Shown: piece after piece, positions 14,626 to 15,099 of the stretch
Numbering within the stretch: the first letter of the stretch is position 1
Layout of the letters: each line of letters opens with the position of its first letter
Source: GCA-002731945 sp036344135
GTDB taxonomy: Bacteria > Pseudomonadota > Alphaproteobacteria > MED-G09
Length of the DNA stretch: 15,099 nucleotides
Direction of reading: 5' to 3'
Assembly: GCA_036344135.1 (NCBI GenBank)
Contig: JAYYUG010000049.1
Coordinates: 1 to 15,099 of the forward strand
Program-made: the position numbers and the translations under genes
The notes under the pieces: model-generated
The model's input: only the letters and a program-made list of their open reading frames with translations
Told to the model about the DNA's origin: nothing
The model's database searches: none

Positions 14626-15099
14626 TTGTCTAAGAAAAGAACAATTACGGGCATCATCTTAAGTATTCTTCTCGCCCTATCAGTGGCTCTGATAGGGGGA
14701 GAAGGGTACAATCTTGTTTTTCCAGTATTGTATATTTTTCTCTTACATTGGGTATTTTTTTTTCACGCATATATTTTCCAAACGGAGCATTATTTTGACG
14801 TAATAGGGAGCCTTACTTTCATAAGTCTTTCGTTAATAGCTTTGTATTTTTTTAGGAATATTTACTCCGTAATTATTGGAATTATGGTTATAACTTGGTC
14901 ACTTCGATTGGGATTCTTTCTCTTTATAAGAGTCAAAGAAGTAGGCAAAGATAGTAGATTCACGGAAATGAAAAAGTATTTTTTATGGTTTCTTATGACA
15001 TGGTCAATATCGGGTTTATGGGTTTTCTTAACTTATGCTGCCGGTCTAAATGCAATGATAAGTTCAGAGAACTTAGGTTTGTACGATTTAAGTCTCTTA
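14626..15099 (+). CDS. DUF1295 / steroid 5-alpha-reductase-like membrane protein (partial, runs off the right edge)
   Basis: The frame from TTG 14626 stays open to the window end, giving 158 residues. There are four to five hydrophobic segments: TITGIILSILLALSVALIGG, LVFPVLYIFLLHWVFFF, FISLSLIALYFF, VIIGIMVITW and a later FLWFLMTWSISGLWVFLTYA. The signature of the family is FDVIGSLTF followed by WSLRLGFFLFIRVKEVGKDSRF, the W-x-x-R-L-G...R...G-x-D-x-R-F pattern. Relatives include 3-oxo-5-alpha-steroid 4-dehydrogenase-like and isoprenylcysteine-methyltransferase-like membrane enzymes; members often reduce C=C bonds with NADPH. The C-terminal cofactor-binding half is outside the window, so activity cannot be judged. 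It starts 9 bases after the hydrolase stop and is probably the fifth gene of the operon. The start-proximal coding region carries a long inverted repeat. Confidence 0.85.
   Translation, partial: MSKKRTITGIILSILLALSVALIGGEGYNLVFPVLYIFLLHWVFFFHAYIFQTEHYFDVIGSLTFISLSLIALYFFRNIYSVIIGIMVITWSLRLGFFLFIRVKEVGKDSRFTEMKKYFLWFLMTWSISGLWVFLTYAAGLNAMISSENLGLYDLSLL
14668..14704. repeat. Long near-perfect inverted repeat early in the DUF1295 gene
   Basis: CTTCTCGCCCTATCAG (14668-14683) pairs with CTGATAGGGGGAGAAG (14689-14704) across a 5-base loop. All 16 positions pair except one G-G mismatch. It begins about 40 bases after the TTG start and has no T-tract, so it does not look like a terminator. It could be an RNA structure affecting translation or a remnant of a small palindromic element. 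Confidence 0.55.

Overview
The window is AT-rich bacterial DNA (hand counts of sample lines give about 28-35 % G+C) packed with protein genes and with no gap over about 220 bases. A 1041-residue TonB-dependent receptor with signal peptide and TonB box points to a Gram-negative. Together with the low G+C and the many flavin and CoA-linked oxidation genes, this best fits a streamlined marine gammaproteobacterium of the SAR86 type. That placement is inference. No rRNA, tRNA, CRISPR array, transposase or integrase was seen.

Layout. (1) 1-84 is the tail of an unidentified gene. (2) 148-2516 holds two consecutive acyl-CoA dehydrogenase genes that look like the two unlike subunits of one heteromeric enzyme: the first has lost both known catalytic-glutamate positions and the second keeps one. 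(3) 2513-6725, minus strand, holds a TonB-dependent receptor followed by a Sec-exported PhoD-like phosphatase, with a strong terminator between them. (4) A divergent gap of 222 bases leads to a G+C-richer small cupin gene (6948-7322), then dusA (7423-8418) and an overlapping TauE/SafE-type permease (8418-9239). (5) 9234-10101, minus strand, is a MazG-like pyrophosphohydrolase and a GNAT acetyltransferase. The GNAT gene probably starts at a TTG just after the mazG stop, not within mazG. (6) From a divergent promoter region at 10102-10228, five genes run rightwards with gaps of 9-37 bases: an SDR dehydrogenase, a type I Baeyer-Villiger monooxygenase, a nitronate-monooxygenase-family flavoprotein, a membrane-anchored alpha/beta hydrolase, and a DUF1295 (steroid 5-alpha-reductase-like) membrane protein cut by the window end.

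Working together. Region 6 contains the three enzyme types of a classical Baeyer-Villiger route (alcohol to ketone, ketone to ester or lactone, ester hydrolysis), plus a flavoprotein resembling the steroid-ring enzyme IpdC and a steroid-reductase-like membrane protein. With the split acyl-CoA dehydrogenase pair, of a kind typical of steroid side-chain and ring catabolism, the window suggests uptake and breakdown of an alicyclic, terpenoid or sterol-like compound. The enzyme classes are well supported; the substrate is not known.

The most unusual non-coding signals are a terminator-like hairpin within the first codons of dusA, a long near-perfect inverted repeat early in the DUF1295 gene, and three genes with TTG starts at gene junctions, each preceded by a strong Shine-Dalgarno sequence.
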